The position numbers and the translations under genes are program-made. From the NCBI GenBank assembly GCA_937911445.1, contig CALDQY010000232.1:1-20164 (forward strand): a DNA stretch of 20,164 nt, written 5' to 3'. The notes beneath the pieces are model-generated. The model was not told the origin of the DNA, made no database searches, and saw only the letters and a program-made list of their open reading frames with translations. Shown one piece after another: positions 13,592 through 20,164 of this stretch. How positions within the stretch are numbered: position 1 is the stretch's first letter; the number at the start of each line of letters is the position of its first letter. This stretch comes from an uncultured Rhodobiaceae bacterium (lineage in GTDB: Archaea; Thermoplasmatota; Poseidoniia; Poseidoniales; Poseidoniaceae).

Positions 13592-13771
13592 ATGTCAAAG
13601 GGTACACCATCCATGGGTCGTCGTCAAAAGACAACACATATCCGCTGCCGACGCTGTGGACGAAACGCATATCACAAGCAAAAGAGCGTCTGTGCTTCTT
13701 GTGGATATGGCAAGACTGCTCGCATGCGCACCTACAGTTGGAACAAGAAATCCCACCGACCCAAGGCCTAA
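13592..13771 (+). CDS. rpl37e: 50S ribosomal protein L37e
   Basis: 59-residue zinc-finger protein of the large subunit. It starts MSKGTPSMGRRQKTTHIRCR and has zinc ligands C19, C22, C34 and C37 (CRRC, CASC), followed by KTARMRTYSWNKKSH, the conserved archaeal/eukaryotic L37e core. Length is normal. GAGGTGA at 13581-13587 is a good ribosome-binding site. In many archaea an Sm-like (LSm) gene precedes L37e; here it does not, and a pair of membrane protein genes lies upstream instead. purF follows after 59 bp on the same strand. Confidence 0.95.
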   Translation: MSKGTPSMGRRQKTTHIRCRRCGRNAYHKQKSVCASCGYGKTARMRTYSWNKKSHRPKA

Positions 13772-13830
13772 GCAAATTTAGGGGGAAGGAATACAAAGGC
13801 GGCGCGACTGTCCGCAACAAAGGGACTCAC

Positions 13831-15372
13831 ATGTGCGGCATCATCGGCATCGTTGGGAGACTTGGTTCAAACGTGAACCAAGCATTGTATGATGGCCTCA
13901 CCGTCCTTCAGCATCGTGGCCAAGATGCGGCAGGTATCGTTACAGAACAGAATGAGAAATTCAATCTCCGCAAAGGGAACGGCCTCGTATCAGATGTCTT
14001 TTTCAAACGACACATGCAGAAGTTGCTTGGCCACATCGGCATTGGCCATGTACGATATCCTACAGCTGGATCGTCTTCAACTGCGGAAGCCCAACCTTTC
14101 TACGTCAATTCGCCTTATGGCCTGGCACTTGCACACAATGGGAACCTCACCAACAGCGGCGATATTGCTCAACAACTGATTGTACAACATCGACGTCACG
14201 TCAACACAACCAGTGACTCTGAAGTGCTCTTGAACCATCTTGCGGTTCAACTCGATGTTTCGGGCAATCAAATGAACATCAATGGGGAACCGTTTCTTGA
14301 CGTTGACAACTTCTTCAATGCGATCAAGAACGTGAATGCAACAGTCCGTGGAGGATATGCCTGTGTCGGTCTTGTCAACGGATACGGATTGTTTGCATTC
14401 CGCGACCCCCATGGCATCCGCCCACTAATCTACGGGAAGAGAGACTACGAAGGCGGTACTGAGTGGGTCGTTGCAAGTGAATCCGCTGCTATCACTGCGC
14501 TTGGATTCGAGGTCGTCGCAGATGTGCAACCTGGAGAAGCCATTTTCATCTCAACCTCAGGCCATTTGTTTACCAAACAATGTGCAGAAAAGAAGCCCTT
14601 CACTCCATGTATTTTCGAACATGTCTACTTCGCTCGTCCAGATTCCACCATCGATGGAATCTCCGTTTACCAGGCTCGACTGAACCAAGGTCGAAGGCTT
14701 GCTGAACGTGTCCTTGAGGACTGGCCTGATCATGACATTGATGCTGTCATTCCTGTCCCTGATTCTGGGCGCATTTCAGCCATTCAAATGGCAAACACAC
14801 TGAACGTACCTTATCGGGAAGGATTCGTCAAGAATCGCTATGTTGGACGCACGTTCATCATGCCTGGACAAGAAATGCGAATGAAGTCTGTGCGGAGAAA
14901 GCTCAACGCTATCCCTCGAGAATTTGAAGGCAAGAACGTTCTTCTTGTCGACGATTCAATAGTTCGTGGAACGACGAGCGCTCAGATCATCGACATGGCA
15001 AGAGAAGTTGGTGCAAAAAAGGTCTATTTCGCTTCTGCAGCACCACCGGTTCGCCATCCAAACGTCTACGGGATTGACATGCCAGCGGTTGACGAGTTCA
15101 TCGCTGATGGAAAGTCCATTGAAGAAATCAACACCACAATCGGTTCGGACAAACTTTTCTATCAACGACTTGATGATTTGGAAGAAGTGACTCGTCACAA
15201 AGAGACCAACATCGACGGTTTCGACAGCTCTTGTTTCAATGGCAACTATGTTACAGGTGATATCGATCAGGCCTATCTTGACCGATTGCAAGCAGAACGA
15301 AATGATGCATCAAAGCAAGAGAAACTTGCTGAAGATGAACAAGGAATTGATTTACACAATCATCAGTCTTGA
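13831..15372 (+). CDS. purF: Amidophosphoribosyltransferase PurF, bacterial (proteobacterial) type
   Basis: Catalyses the first committed step of purine synthesis, converting PRPP and glutamine to phosphoribosylamine. The 513-residue product begins MCGIIGIVG; C2 becomes the N-terminal nucleophile of the glutaminase domain after Met removal, so there is no propeptide. Glutaminase motifs include LQHRGQDAAGI, HVRYPTAGSSS and LAHNGNLTN. The phosphoribosyltransferase PRPP loop VLLVDDSIVRGTT is at 370-382. From memory the sequence closely follows Escherichia coli PurF (505 residues), including GFVKNRYVGRTFIMPGQ and the SSCFNGNYVT C-terminal region, and is unlike the shorter archaeal or Fe-S-containing Bacillus types. 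The frame is open upstream, but the catalytic Cys2 and an AGGG at 13821-13824 fix the start. Lies downstream of L37e. Confidence 0.96.
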   Translation: MCGIIGIVGRLGSNVNQALYDGLTVLQHRGQDAAGIVTEQNEKFNLRKGNGLVSDVFFKRHMQKLLGHIGIGHVRYPTAGSSSTAEAQPFYVNSPYGLALAHNGNLTNSGDIAQQLIVQHRRHVNTTSDSEVLLNHLAVQLDVSGNQMNINGEPFLDVDNFFNAIKNVNATVRGGYACVGLVNGYGLFAFRDPHGIRPLIYGKRDYEGGTEWVVASESAAITALGFEVVADVQPGEAIFISTSGHLFTKQCAEKKPFTPCIFEHVYFARPDSTIDGISVYQARLNQGRRLAERVLEDWPDHDIDAVIPVPDSGRISAIQMANTLNVPYREGFVKNRYVGRTFIMPGQEMRMKSVRRKLNAIPREFEGKNVLLVDDSIVRGTTSAQIIDMAREVGAKKVYFASAAPPVRHPNVYGIDMPAVDEFIADGKSIEEINTTIGSDKLFYQRLDDLEEVTRHKETNIDGFDSSCFNGNYVTGDIDQAYLDRLQAERNDASKQEKLAEDEQGIDLHNHQS

Positions 15373-15380
15373 ATAAATTC

Positions 15381-15400
15381 AAGACGATTTGAAACGTCTT
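15381..15400. terminator. Hairpin between convergent purF and TSP3 protein genes
   Basis: AAGACG-ATTTGAAA-CGTCTT is a perfect 6-bp inverted repeat with an 8-base loop in the 26-bp gap between the two convergent stop codons; it reaches into the TAA of the minus-strand gene (15399-15401). A shared 3' end for both transcripts is plausible. Archaeal termination usually relies on U-rich tracts, and only short ones are present. Confidence 0.4.
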
Positions 15401-18400
15401 ATTGCCACTTCTGCCAAGATGTGTTCGAGTAAGCCGTACGATAGTACCAGACGCCTCCATTCTGAGGCCATTCCAACCATTCGTATCCATCATCTTGGAC
15501 AGCACCAACCGCATTGATTGGTGGTAGAACCTCCCCGGATTGCTGAGGTTCTGAAGGTGTTCCAGCGACATGGTTTGAATCGCTCATCGCCAATTTTTCT
15601 TGAAGAAGTTTCGTACGATCTTCTGAATCTATGGAGCCTGCGAGGCCAAAATATGCATCGTTGTGTGCAATCTGGTACAATTCGCGAGACGATGAGGCGA
15701 GTAGATCTTCAATCAGCGTGAAGAGTTTCTCACGCGTTTGTTTTTTGATCTCATTGTTCGTGTACCGTCCAGTCAAATCGCCTTTCAATTGATTCAATTC
15801 TTCTACGAGTTCTTGTGGATTATCGAAATACGCTTGAACGATTGATTGCAAGTATGTGAGCTCGTTTCGCTCTTCCTTCGTCAATTTCGAGTTCTTGCGC
15901 AGAACCTGAACCCAACGGAAAGCATCAGGAAGCAATGCTGTTGCTACATTCGTCTGAAGCAGTGTAAACAATGCAAGCAAGACCGCACTAACTCCCAGCG
16001 TTGTTGTCACCGTGTCACTACTTGAGAAGAAGGATTGCGCTTCAGATGTAGATTCATCATCACCTTCTGATTGTTGAACTTCACAGCCAAAGGCATCAAC
16101 GGTCGTTCCTTCAGGTGTTCCTGGACACGTGTCATCAAGGTCTGAAACACCATCGCCATCCGTATCAATCGCCATGAGTTGGGCATCACTGCAGCCAACT
16201 TCAGAAACAGATTGCCCTAATTCTGTTTCAGGACATTCATCAACCGAATCGAGAATACCATCACCATCCGTATCATCCAAACATCCATCGCCATTGAGAT
16301 CGAGTTCGGTTGCATTCTCCTCAGGGCATTGGTCGTAGACATCTTCGACTCCGTCCCCATCGGAATCGGTTTGGACGACACATCCGGTCTCATCGACGAC
16401 ATCCGTCGCTGAACTGTTGGGACAATCGTCGATTGTATCGTCAACGCCATCTCCATCAGAGTCTGCCGAACGATTACCATCATTCGGGAAGGCATCCGCG
16501 TTATCACCGACACCGTCACCATCGGAATCAACACTCTCTGTAGCATCGTTCGGGAATGCATCAGCGTTGTCACCTACCCCATCGCCATCTGAGTCCGATG
16601 ATTCTGTTGCATCGTTCGGGAATGCATCTGTGTTGTCGCCAACACCGTCACCATCGGAATCAAATTGCTCGAAGGCATTCATTGGGAACATATCGGCATT
16701 ATCGCCAACGCCATCACCATCCGTATCCTTCGTTTCGGTTGCATCGTTGGGGAATTCGTCGGAATTATCACCAATACCATCACCGTCAGAATCCAATGTC
16801 TCAAATGCATTCTGCGGGAATGCGTCTGCGTTGTCACCGACGCCATCACCATCTGAGTCGGTTGTTTCAGTTGCGTCGTTCGGGAACGCGTCAGCATTGT
16901 CTCCAACGCCATCACCATCGCTGTCCAACCACTCATTCACATCGTTCGGGAAGGCATCCCCATCGTTGCTGTAACCATCACCATCGTCGTCTGGACAGCC
17001 GTTTACATCCTGCGAAGATGTACCTGCAACCTCCTCACAATCATCGCTGGCATTGGGAACACCATCCCCATCCAAATCATTTTGATCGATGAATTCGAAT
17101 GTTGAGGACAGTTGATGCTCAACACCTTCGTAGTCAACGAGTGACACCGTGACAGTACCTGGGGTTGCGACTGCGGGTGTCGTAAACCGAATTGTTTCAT
17201 CGTTAAGCACTTCAGCTGTAACCGAGCCAAGTTGACCGAACTTGACTGTAATCTCATTTGTTACAGTCACCCCGGTTGGTTTTGTCGCATAGCGGAGTAC
17301 GCCATTTGTCTCATCGGTATATGCAACATGGATCGTACCATCGTCAATGACAATCGAATTTGACTCACCTGTGCCATCCCCTACGCTACCGCCATTCTCG
17401 ATGGTACTGACCTGCCAGTTCGGCGATGATGGATTCAGTGTGGCATACTTCAATTTCCAACCGTCCCAAGACCGGTAAACAATGTGGGGATCACCAGCTG
17501 CATCGATGGCAATGGAAGGATTTCGACCAGTATCTCCTGATGAATCAACTACCTCAGTATTCCATGCCCCATTTGGAATGCCCGTTGAATAGCGCAAATC
17601 GTCGTTGTCGCTGTCGTAATGAGCGATGTGGAATTGGCCTTGATGATCCATGGCTAGCGAGCTGTAGTAACCTGGATAGGCGATGTTGTACCCTCCACTA
17701 TCTGGTGCATAGGTAATCCAAGAACCGCTTTTGTTTGTTGCAAATTTCAACTTGGATTGGCCTCGATCTTGGTAAGCAATGTAGGCGTTGTCGTTCTCAT
17801 CAATGATGATGGCCGAGTCACAACCCTTGTTGCTCCCTGAATCGATGGAATTTGTTGTCCATCCACTTCCATCAAACGATGCAAGGCGAAGCCCATTGCC
17901 ACAGTATGAGCCACTGGCAACGAAAGAAATGTGCGGATGATTATTCGAATCGAGGGCAATCCCTACCGGCCCAACCTTTGCGCTTGCCGAGACTTGCGCT
18001 GAAGTCCATGAAGATCCATCGTAATGCATGTACACCACCTTGTTGGTGTTCGTTGAATAAGCAGCATGGAGTTCATCGTTATCATCAATCACCATGTGCG
18101 TATCCCAACAATAACTCCCTTCGCAGTTTTTGATGGCAGTTGGTGTCCAAGAAGAGCCATCGAAGACACTGTGCGTGAATGCGTAGCCATCGCCACTCGC
18201 ATGAACGATGTGCACGTGACCATTTGAGTCGATTGCCATCGCATTTTCATGCCCTGCCTCATTTCCGAAGTCTGCGGTCGTCTTTGTCCATTGATGATTT
18301 ATCCCATCGTACGTCACATTCGTGTCATCGAGGGCCGAGAATCCACTTCCAGTAATGGTAATTTCCTCGCCACCTGTGATCCATCCAGAGGTGGAGGAAA

Positions 18401-18524
18401 GCGTTGTATCAATCGGACTGGATGATTGAATGTTATCACTATCTTCGTCCAACGTAGTCGGATGGTTGAAGATTGGAGACATGGCCATCAAGAGAAATAC
18501 AATGGCCACAAACCATTCACGCAT
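15399..18524 (-). CDS. Large secreted, membrane-anchored protein: TIG, seven-bladed propeller, thrombospondin type 3 repeats
   Basis: 1041-residue surface protein. Residues 1-20 form a signal peptide (MREWFVAIVFLLMAMSPIF). A TIG-like N-terminal half (about 48-74, GGEEITITGSGF) is followed by seven repeats of a roughly 50-residue motif such as MAIDSNGHVHIVHASG and IALDSNNHPHISF (about 85-415), fitting a seven-bladed propeller. A second TIG-like half follows (about 418-478, ITVKFGQLGS...FTTPAVATPGTV). Residues about 481-815 contain a dozen calcium-binding thrombospondin type 3 units (DSDGDGVGDNADAFPND), seven of them exact 22-residue repeats. A TM helix lies at about 838-862, then a roughly 175-residue charged, presumably cytoplasmic region ending in the Trp/Tyr-rich block WLEWPQNGGVWYYRT. 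Adhesion or substrate binding is likely; the ligand is unknown. The start is backed by a TATA-like element 25 nt upstream. Confidence 0.88.
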   Translation of the reverse strand: MREWFVAIVFLLMAMSPIFNHPTTLDEDSDNIQSSSPIDTTLSSTSGWITGGEEITITGSGFSALDDTNVTYDGINHQWTKTTADFGNEAGHENAMAIDSNGHVHIVHASGDGYAFTHSVFDGSSWTPTAIKNCEGSYCWDTHMVIDDNDELHAAYSTNTNKVVYMHYDGSSWTSAQVSASAKVGPVGIALDSNNHPHISFVASGSYCGNGLRLASFDGSGWTTNSIDSGSNKGCDSAIIIDENDNAYIAYQDRGQSKLKFATNKSGSWITYAPDSGGYNIAYPGYYSSLAMDHQGQFHIAHYDSDNDDLRYSTGIPNGAWNTEVVDSSGDTGRNPSIAIDAAGDPHIVYRSWDGWKLKYATLNPSSPNWQVSTIENGGSVGDGTGESNSIVIDDGTIHVAYTDETNGVLRYATKPTGVTVTNEITVKFGQLGSVTAEVLNDETIRFTTPAVATPGTVTVSLVDYEGVEHQLSSTFEFIDQNDLDGDGVPNASDDCEEVAGTSSQDVNGCPDDDGDGYSNDGDAFPNDVNEWLDSDGDGVGDNADAFPNDATETTDSDGDGVGDNADAFPQNAFETLDSDGDGIGDNSDEFPNDATETKDTDGDGVGDNADMFPMNAFEQFDSDGDGVGDNTDAFPNDATESSDSDGDGVGDNADAFPNDATESVDSDGDGVGDNADAFPNDGNRSADSDGDGVDDTIDDCPNSSATDVVDETGCVVQTDSDGDGVEDVYDQCPEENATELDLNGDGCLDDTDGDGILDSVDECPETELGQSVSEVGCSDAQLMAIDTDGDGVSDLDDTCPGTPEGTTVDAFGCEVQQSEGDDESTSEAQSFFSSSDTVTTTLGVSAVLLALFTLLQTNVATALLPDAFRWVQVLRKNSKLTKEERNELTYLQSIVQAYFDNPQELVEELNQLKGDLTGRYTNNEIKKQTREKLFTLIEDLLASSSRELYQIAHNDAYFGLAGSIDSEDRTKLLQEKLAMSDSNHVAGTPSEPQQSGEVLPPINAVGAVQDDGYEWLEWPQNGGVWYYRTAYSNTSWQKWQ
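16482..16943 (-). repeat. Seven tandem 66-bp repeats coding for thrombospondin type 3 units
   Basis: Units begin at 16482, 16548, 16614, 16680, 16746, 16812 and 16878 in perfect 66-bp register, with a partial eighth from 16944. Each encodes 22 residues of the form DSDGDGVGDNADAFPNDATES. The period is exact at DNA level, but third positions vary between units, so the array is not a very recent duplication. Further TSP3 units of irregular length flank it on both sides. Confidence 0.9.
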
Positions 18525-18544
18525 AATAAAAGCCCTACTGCGTC

Positions 18545-18552
18545 ATAAAAAA
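18545..18552 (-). promoter_or_regulatory. Putative TATA box of the TSP3 surface protein
   Basis: TTTTTTAT on the minus strand is centred about 25 nt from the ATG at 18524, implying a leaderless transcript; no ribosome-binding site is seen. Confidence 0.5.
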
Positions 18553-18558
18553 TGCTTT

Positions 18559-18598
18559 TGTATCAATCGTGTAACAAATGGATTGAACGATTGACACA
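18559..18598. promoter_or_regulatory. Large inverted repeat centred between two divergent promoters
   Basis: TGTATCAATCGT (18559-18570) and ACGATTGACACA (18587-18598) are reverse complements with one mismatch in 12, separated by 16 bp; the inner 8 bp (TCAATCGT/ACGATTGA) are perfect. The repeat is centred at 18578.5, almost exactly midway between the two TATA-like elements (centres about 18548.5 and 18606), and each arm ends a few bases from one of them. This is what a shared operator or activator site for the divergent pair would look like. Confidence 0.55.
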
Positions 18599-18602
18599 TG
18601 AG

Positions 18603-18609
18603 CATATAA
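18603..18609 (+). promoter_or_regulatory. Putative TATA box of the rightward propeller/PKD protein
   Basis: CATATAA is centred about 26 nt before the ATG at 18632, consistent with a leaderless transcript; no ribosome-binding site is visible. Confidence 0.5.
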
Positions 18610-18631
18610 CTGGTGATTGTTTGTGGCAAGC

Positions 18632-20164
18632 ATGGTCGAAACGCTTCCAGTGATTGATGCACTCCATCAGAAATCGAGCGTAACTGCAATTGCGTTGCAC
18701 CCGACATCTGGCCACTTGCTGATTGGAAACACGGATGGGTTGGTTCAGTGCGTTGATGTGAGAAGTGATGCAAAAGATGTTTTGTCGAAAATTCATGTCA
18801 ACTCAAAAATTATTGGACTTGCGTGGAGCACAAACAAGATCGTCATCTTGGATGAAACCAATGGATTGCACGTCTATTCAATGGATGCTGAAGAGATTTG
18901 GAGATCCGAATTCGATGCAGGAGGAGCACAGTTATCCGTGGGTAAGCAAATCCTTGCTCTTGATGGAATTGGCACACTCCGGCAATACACATTGGATGGT
19001 CAGGAGTACAGCATGGTTCAGAGAGATGTTCGTTCCTTTGCGACGAGCAATGATTCAACGTTCTTGATTCTTGAAAACCAAACAGTTGCAAAAACAGATG
19101 ATCAACTCAACATTGTTTTCCACCGAACCCAACGTGGCGAAATTGGAGAAGACATCGTTGCTGCTGGAGCAGGTTCAGGCCAAACATGGTTTGTCGCACG
19201 GGAGGGGCACGCACTCGTACCCGGTGAAGAAGAGGCTCTCGAGTTGGAAATTTATGCGAATGCGAGCCTGCTTCATCGTCGAGAGTTGAACGGACGTTTG
19301 AAAGCAACAGCGGTGGATGCATTAAGCCTCTATTTGGGATTGGACAATGGCGATTTACTCTCATTAAACGGTGAACACCTTGACGACTTGATTTCCTTCG
19401 ATTATCCAATCCAATCCCTACACCTCAATGGATCAACCCTCATCATCGGAACATGGTTCTACATCTATGGATTCGATATTGAAACCAAGACCATCATTTG
19501 GCAAGTTGAGCACAAAGGCATGGTTGAAGGAGTGGAGATTGATGATGCAGGTCGTATGGCATTCTTTGGCGAAGATCAAAACGACTGGACTGGAGCTGAA
19601 CCTGTTGGCATTTGCGATGTAAATCAAGAACGAATTGAGGTCGATCCATCGTTCCTTCAAGGTTGGTTTGAGGAAGAGATGATTGAGGTGGAAACCAATC
19701 CAGAAATTGTCTATAGAAATGTAGATGACTTTACGAACCTCCTTTCAGAGGAAGAGCAAGAATCCTACAACCAGAGCATGCAAGATCTCGAAATTGGTCT
19801 TGATTCGCTTACGGCTGCGATGAACGAAGAGATTTCGAATCAATCATTCGATGATACAGAGGATGACCTCGATGACTTGCTTCAATTTCTGCATGAGGAT
19901 GCTGATGAAGTCCTTCTTCCAAAAGCAAATGCAGGAGAGAACCAGGCCATTCGTCTACATGATGCAGAAACTGCAATTGTCACATTGGATGGTTCGCAAT
20001 CTTCTGATCCACAGGACCGAATCCAGTCATGGTCATGGTTGGATGGGACTGGGCGTGAAATTTCAAATGAAGCCAAGGTACGTGTAAAACTTTCACCAGG
20101 TATCCATCAGTTCGAGCTGAGGGTGTTCGATTCTGAAGGAGGCATGACCTCGGATTCGCTTCAG
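18632..20164 (+). CDS. Propeller-like protein with PKD-like domain (3' end outside window)
   Basis: 511 residues are present before the window edge. The N-terminal half has WD40/PQQ-like strand repeats (SSVTAIALHPTSGHLLIGNT, KIIGLAWSTNKIVILDETNG, STLIIGTWFYIYGFDIETK), suggesting a propeller of about 300 residues. A polar, acidic linker follows (about 345-430, with DDTEDDLDDLLQFLHEDADE). From about 431 a PKD/K319-like immunoglobulin-fold domain begins: NAGENQAIRL, then VTLDGSQSSDPQDRIQSWSW and FELRVFDSEGG. No signal peptide or TM segment is seen at the N-terminus and an in-frame stop (18614-18616) excludes a longer start, so this part appears cytoplasmic, unusual for a PKD domain. Divergently transcribed from the TSP3 surface protein, sharing a 107-bp control region. 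Function unknown. Confidence 0.75.
   Translation, partial: MVETLPVIDALHQKSSVTAIALHPTSGHLLIGNTDGLVQCVDVRSDAKDVLSKIHVNSKIIGLAWSTNKIVILDETNGLHVYSMDAEEIWRSEFDAGGAQLSVGKQILALDGIGTLRQYTLDGQEYSMVQRDVRSFATSNDSTFLILENQTVAKTDDQLNIVFHRTQRGEIGEDIVAAGAGSGQTWFVAREGHALVPGEEEALELEIYANASLLHRRELNGRLKATAVDALSLYLGLDNGDLLSLNGEHLDDLISFDYPIQSLHLNGSTLIIGTWFYIYGFDIETKTIIWQVEHKGMVEGVEIDDAGRMAFFGEDQNDWTGAEPVGICDVNQERIEVDPSFLQGWFEEEMIEVETNPEIVYRNVDDFTNLLSEEEQESYNQSMQDLEIGLDSLTAAMNEEISNQSFDDTEDDLDDLLQFLHEDADEVLLPKANAGENQAIRLHDAETAIVTLDGSQSSDPQDRIQSWSWLDGTGREISNEAKVRVKLSPGIHQFELRVFDSEGGMTSDSLQ

Noticed and set aside
13699..13830. Longer PurF start overlapping L37e.
   Set aside because: It overlaps L37e and would bury the catalytic Cys, which must become N-terminal; the start MCGIIG at 13831 is the family norm.
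16482..16943. Possible CRISPR-like or minisatellite array.
   Set aside because: The repeat lies inside a coding frame, is a multiple of three, has no unique spacers, and encodes a known calcium-binding motif.
16217..17092. Several open frames on both strands across the TSP3 region, rich in His, Arg, Ser or Pro.
   Set aside because: They are frame shadows of the 66-bp repeats; only the long minus-strand frame has a signal peptide, domains and a TM anchor.

Overview
The window reads as a stretch of archaeal chromosome, most likely a planktonic euryarchaeote of the Marine Group II (Poseidoniales) / Thermoplasmatota type. The archaeal core is unmistakable: L10e, ABCE1, aIF2-alpha, Nop10, S27e, L44e, L37e, a PAC2-family proteasome chaperone and a ubiquitin-like small modifier. 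Beside it sit bacterial-looking genes (MutS, a proteobacterial-type PurF) and very large secreted proteins with thrombospondin type 3 calcium repeats, a mix typical of Marine Group II. The lineage call is inference from content; no database was searched.

Layout. 1-1971 (minus) is the N-terminal three quarters of mutS, cut by the window edge. 2047-3285 (minus) encodes a membrane-anchored protein of unknown role. A divergent promoter region leads to rightward L10e (3421-3960), ABCE1 (4046-5827) and two tandem paralogous nucleases, each with Fe-S cysteines, a PD-(D/E)XK core and C-terminal OB-like regions (5869-9483). The second nuclease meets, tail to tail with a 4-base overlap, a small SAMP/ThiS-like protein (9480-9680, minus). 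A tRNA-Ser(CGA) lies at 9735-9817 (plus). Leftward from about 12149 to 9819 runs the archaeal translation cluster L44e - S27e - aIF2-alpha - Nop10 - PAC2. Rightward again come two overlapping multi-pass membrane proteins (12282-13518), L37e (13592-13771) and purF (13831-15372). purF converges on a 1041-residue secreted, membrane-anchored TSP3 protein (15399-18524, minus). A divergent promoter with a striking 12-bp inverted repeat separates that gene from a rightward propeller/PKD-like protein running off the window at 20164.

How the genes fit together. Translation and ribosome functions dominate: ribosomal proteins, an initiation factor, the ribosome recycler ABCE1, pseudouridylation Nop10 and a tRNA. 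Protein turnover is represented by a PAC2 chaperone ending in a proteasome-docking HbYX tail and, just beyond the tRNA, a Gly-Gly-ending ubiquitin-like protein. DNA maintenance is represented by MutS and the two nucleases. The most unusual element is the nuclease pair, a candidate undescribed two-subunit DNA-processing system. Also notable are a zinc-site-degenerate L44e, a TIG domain apparently split by a seven-bladed propeller, and several promoters whose TATA boxes sit about 25 nt from the start codon, implying leaderless mRNAs. No intergenic stretch exceeds about 135 bp, and there are no CRISPR arrays, insertion sequences or rRNA genes.
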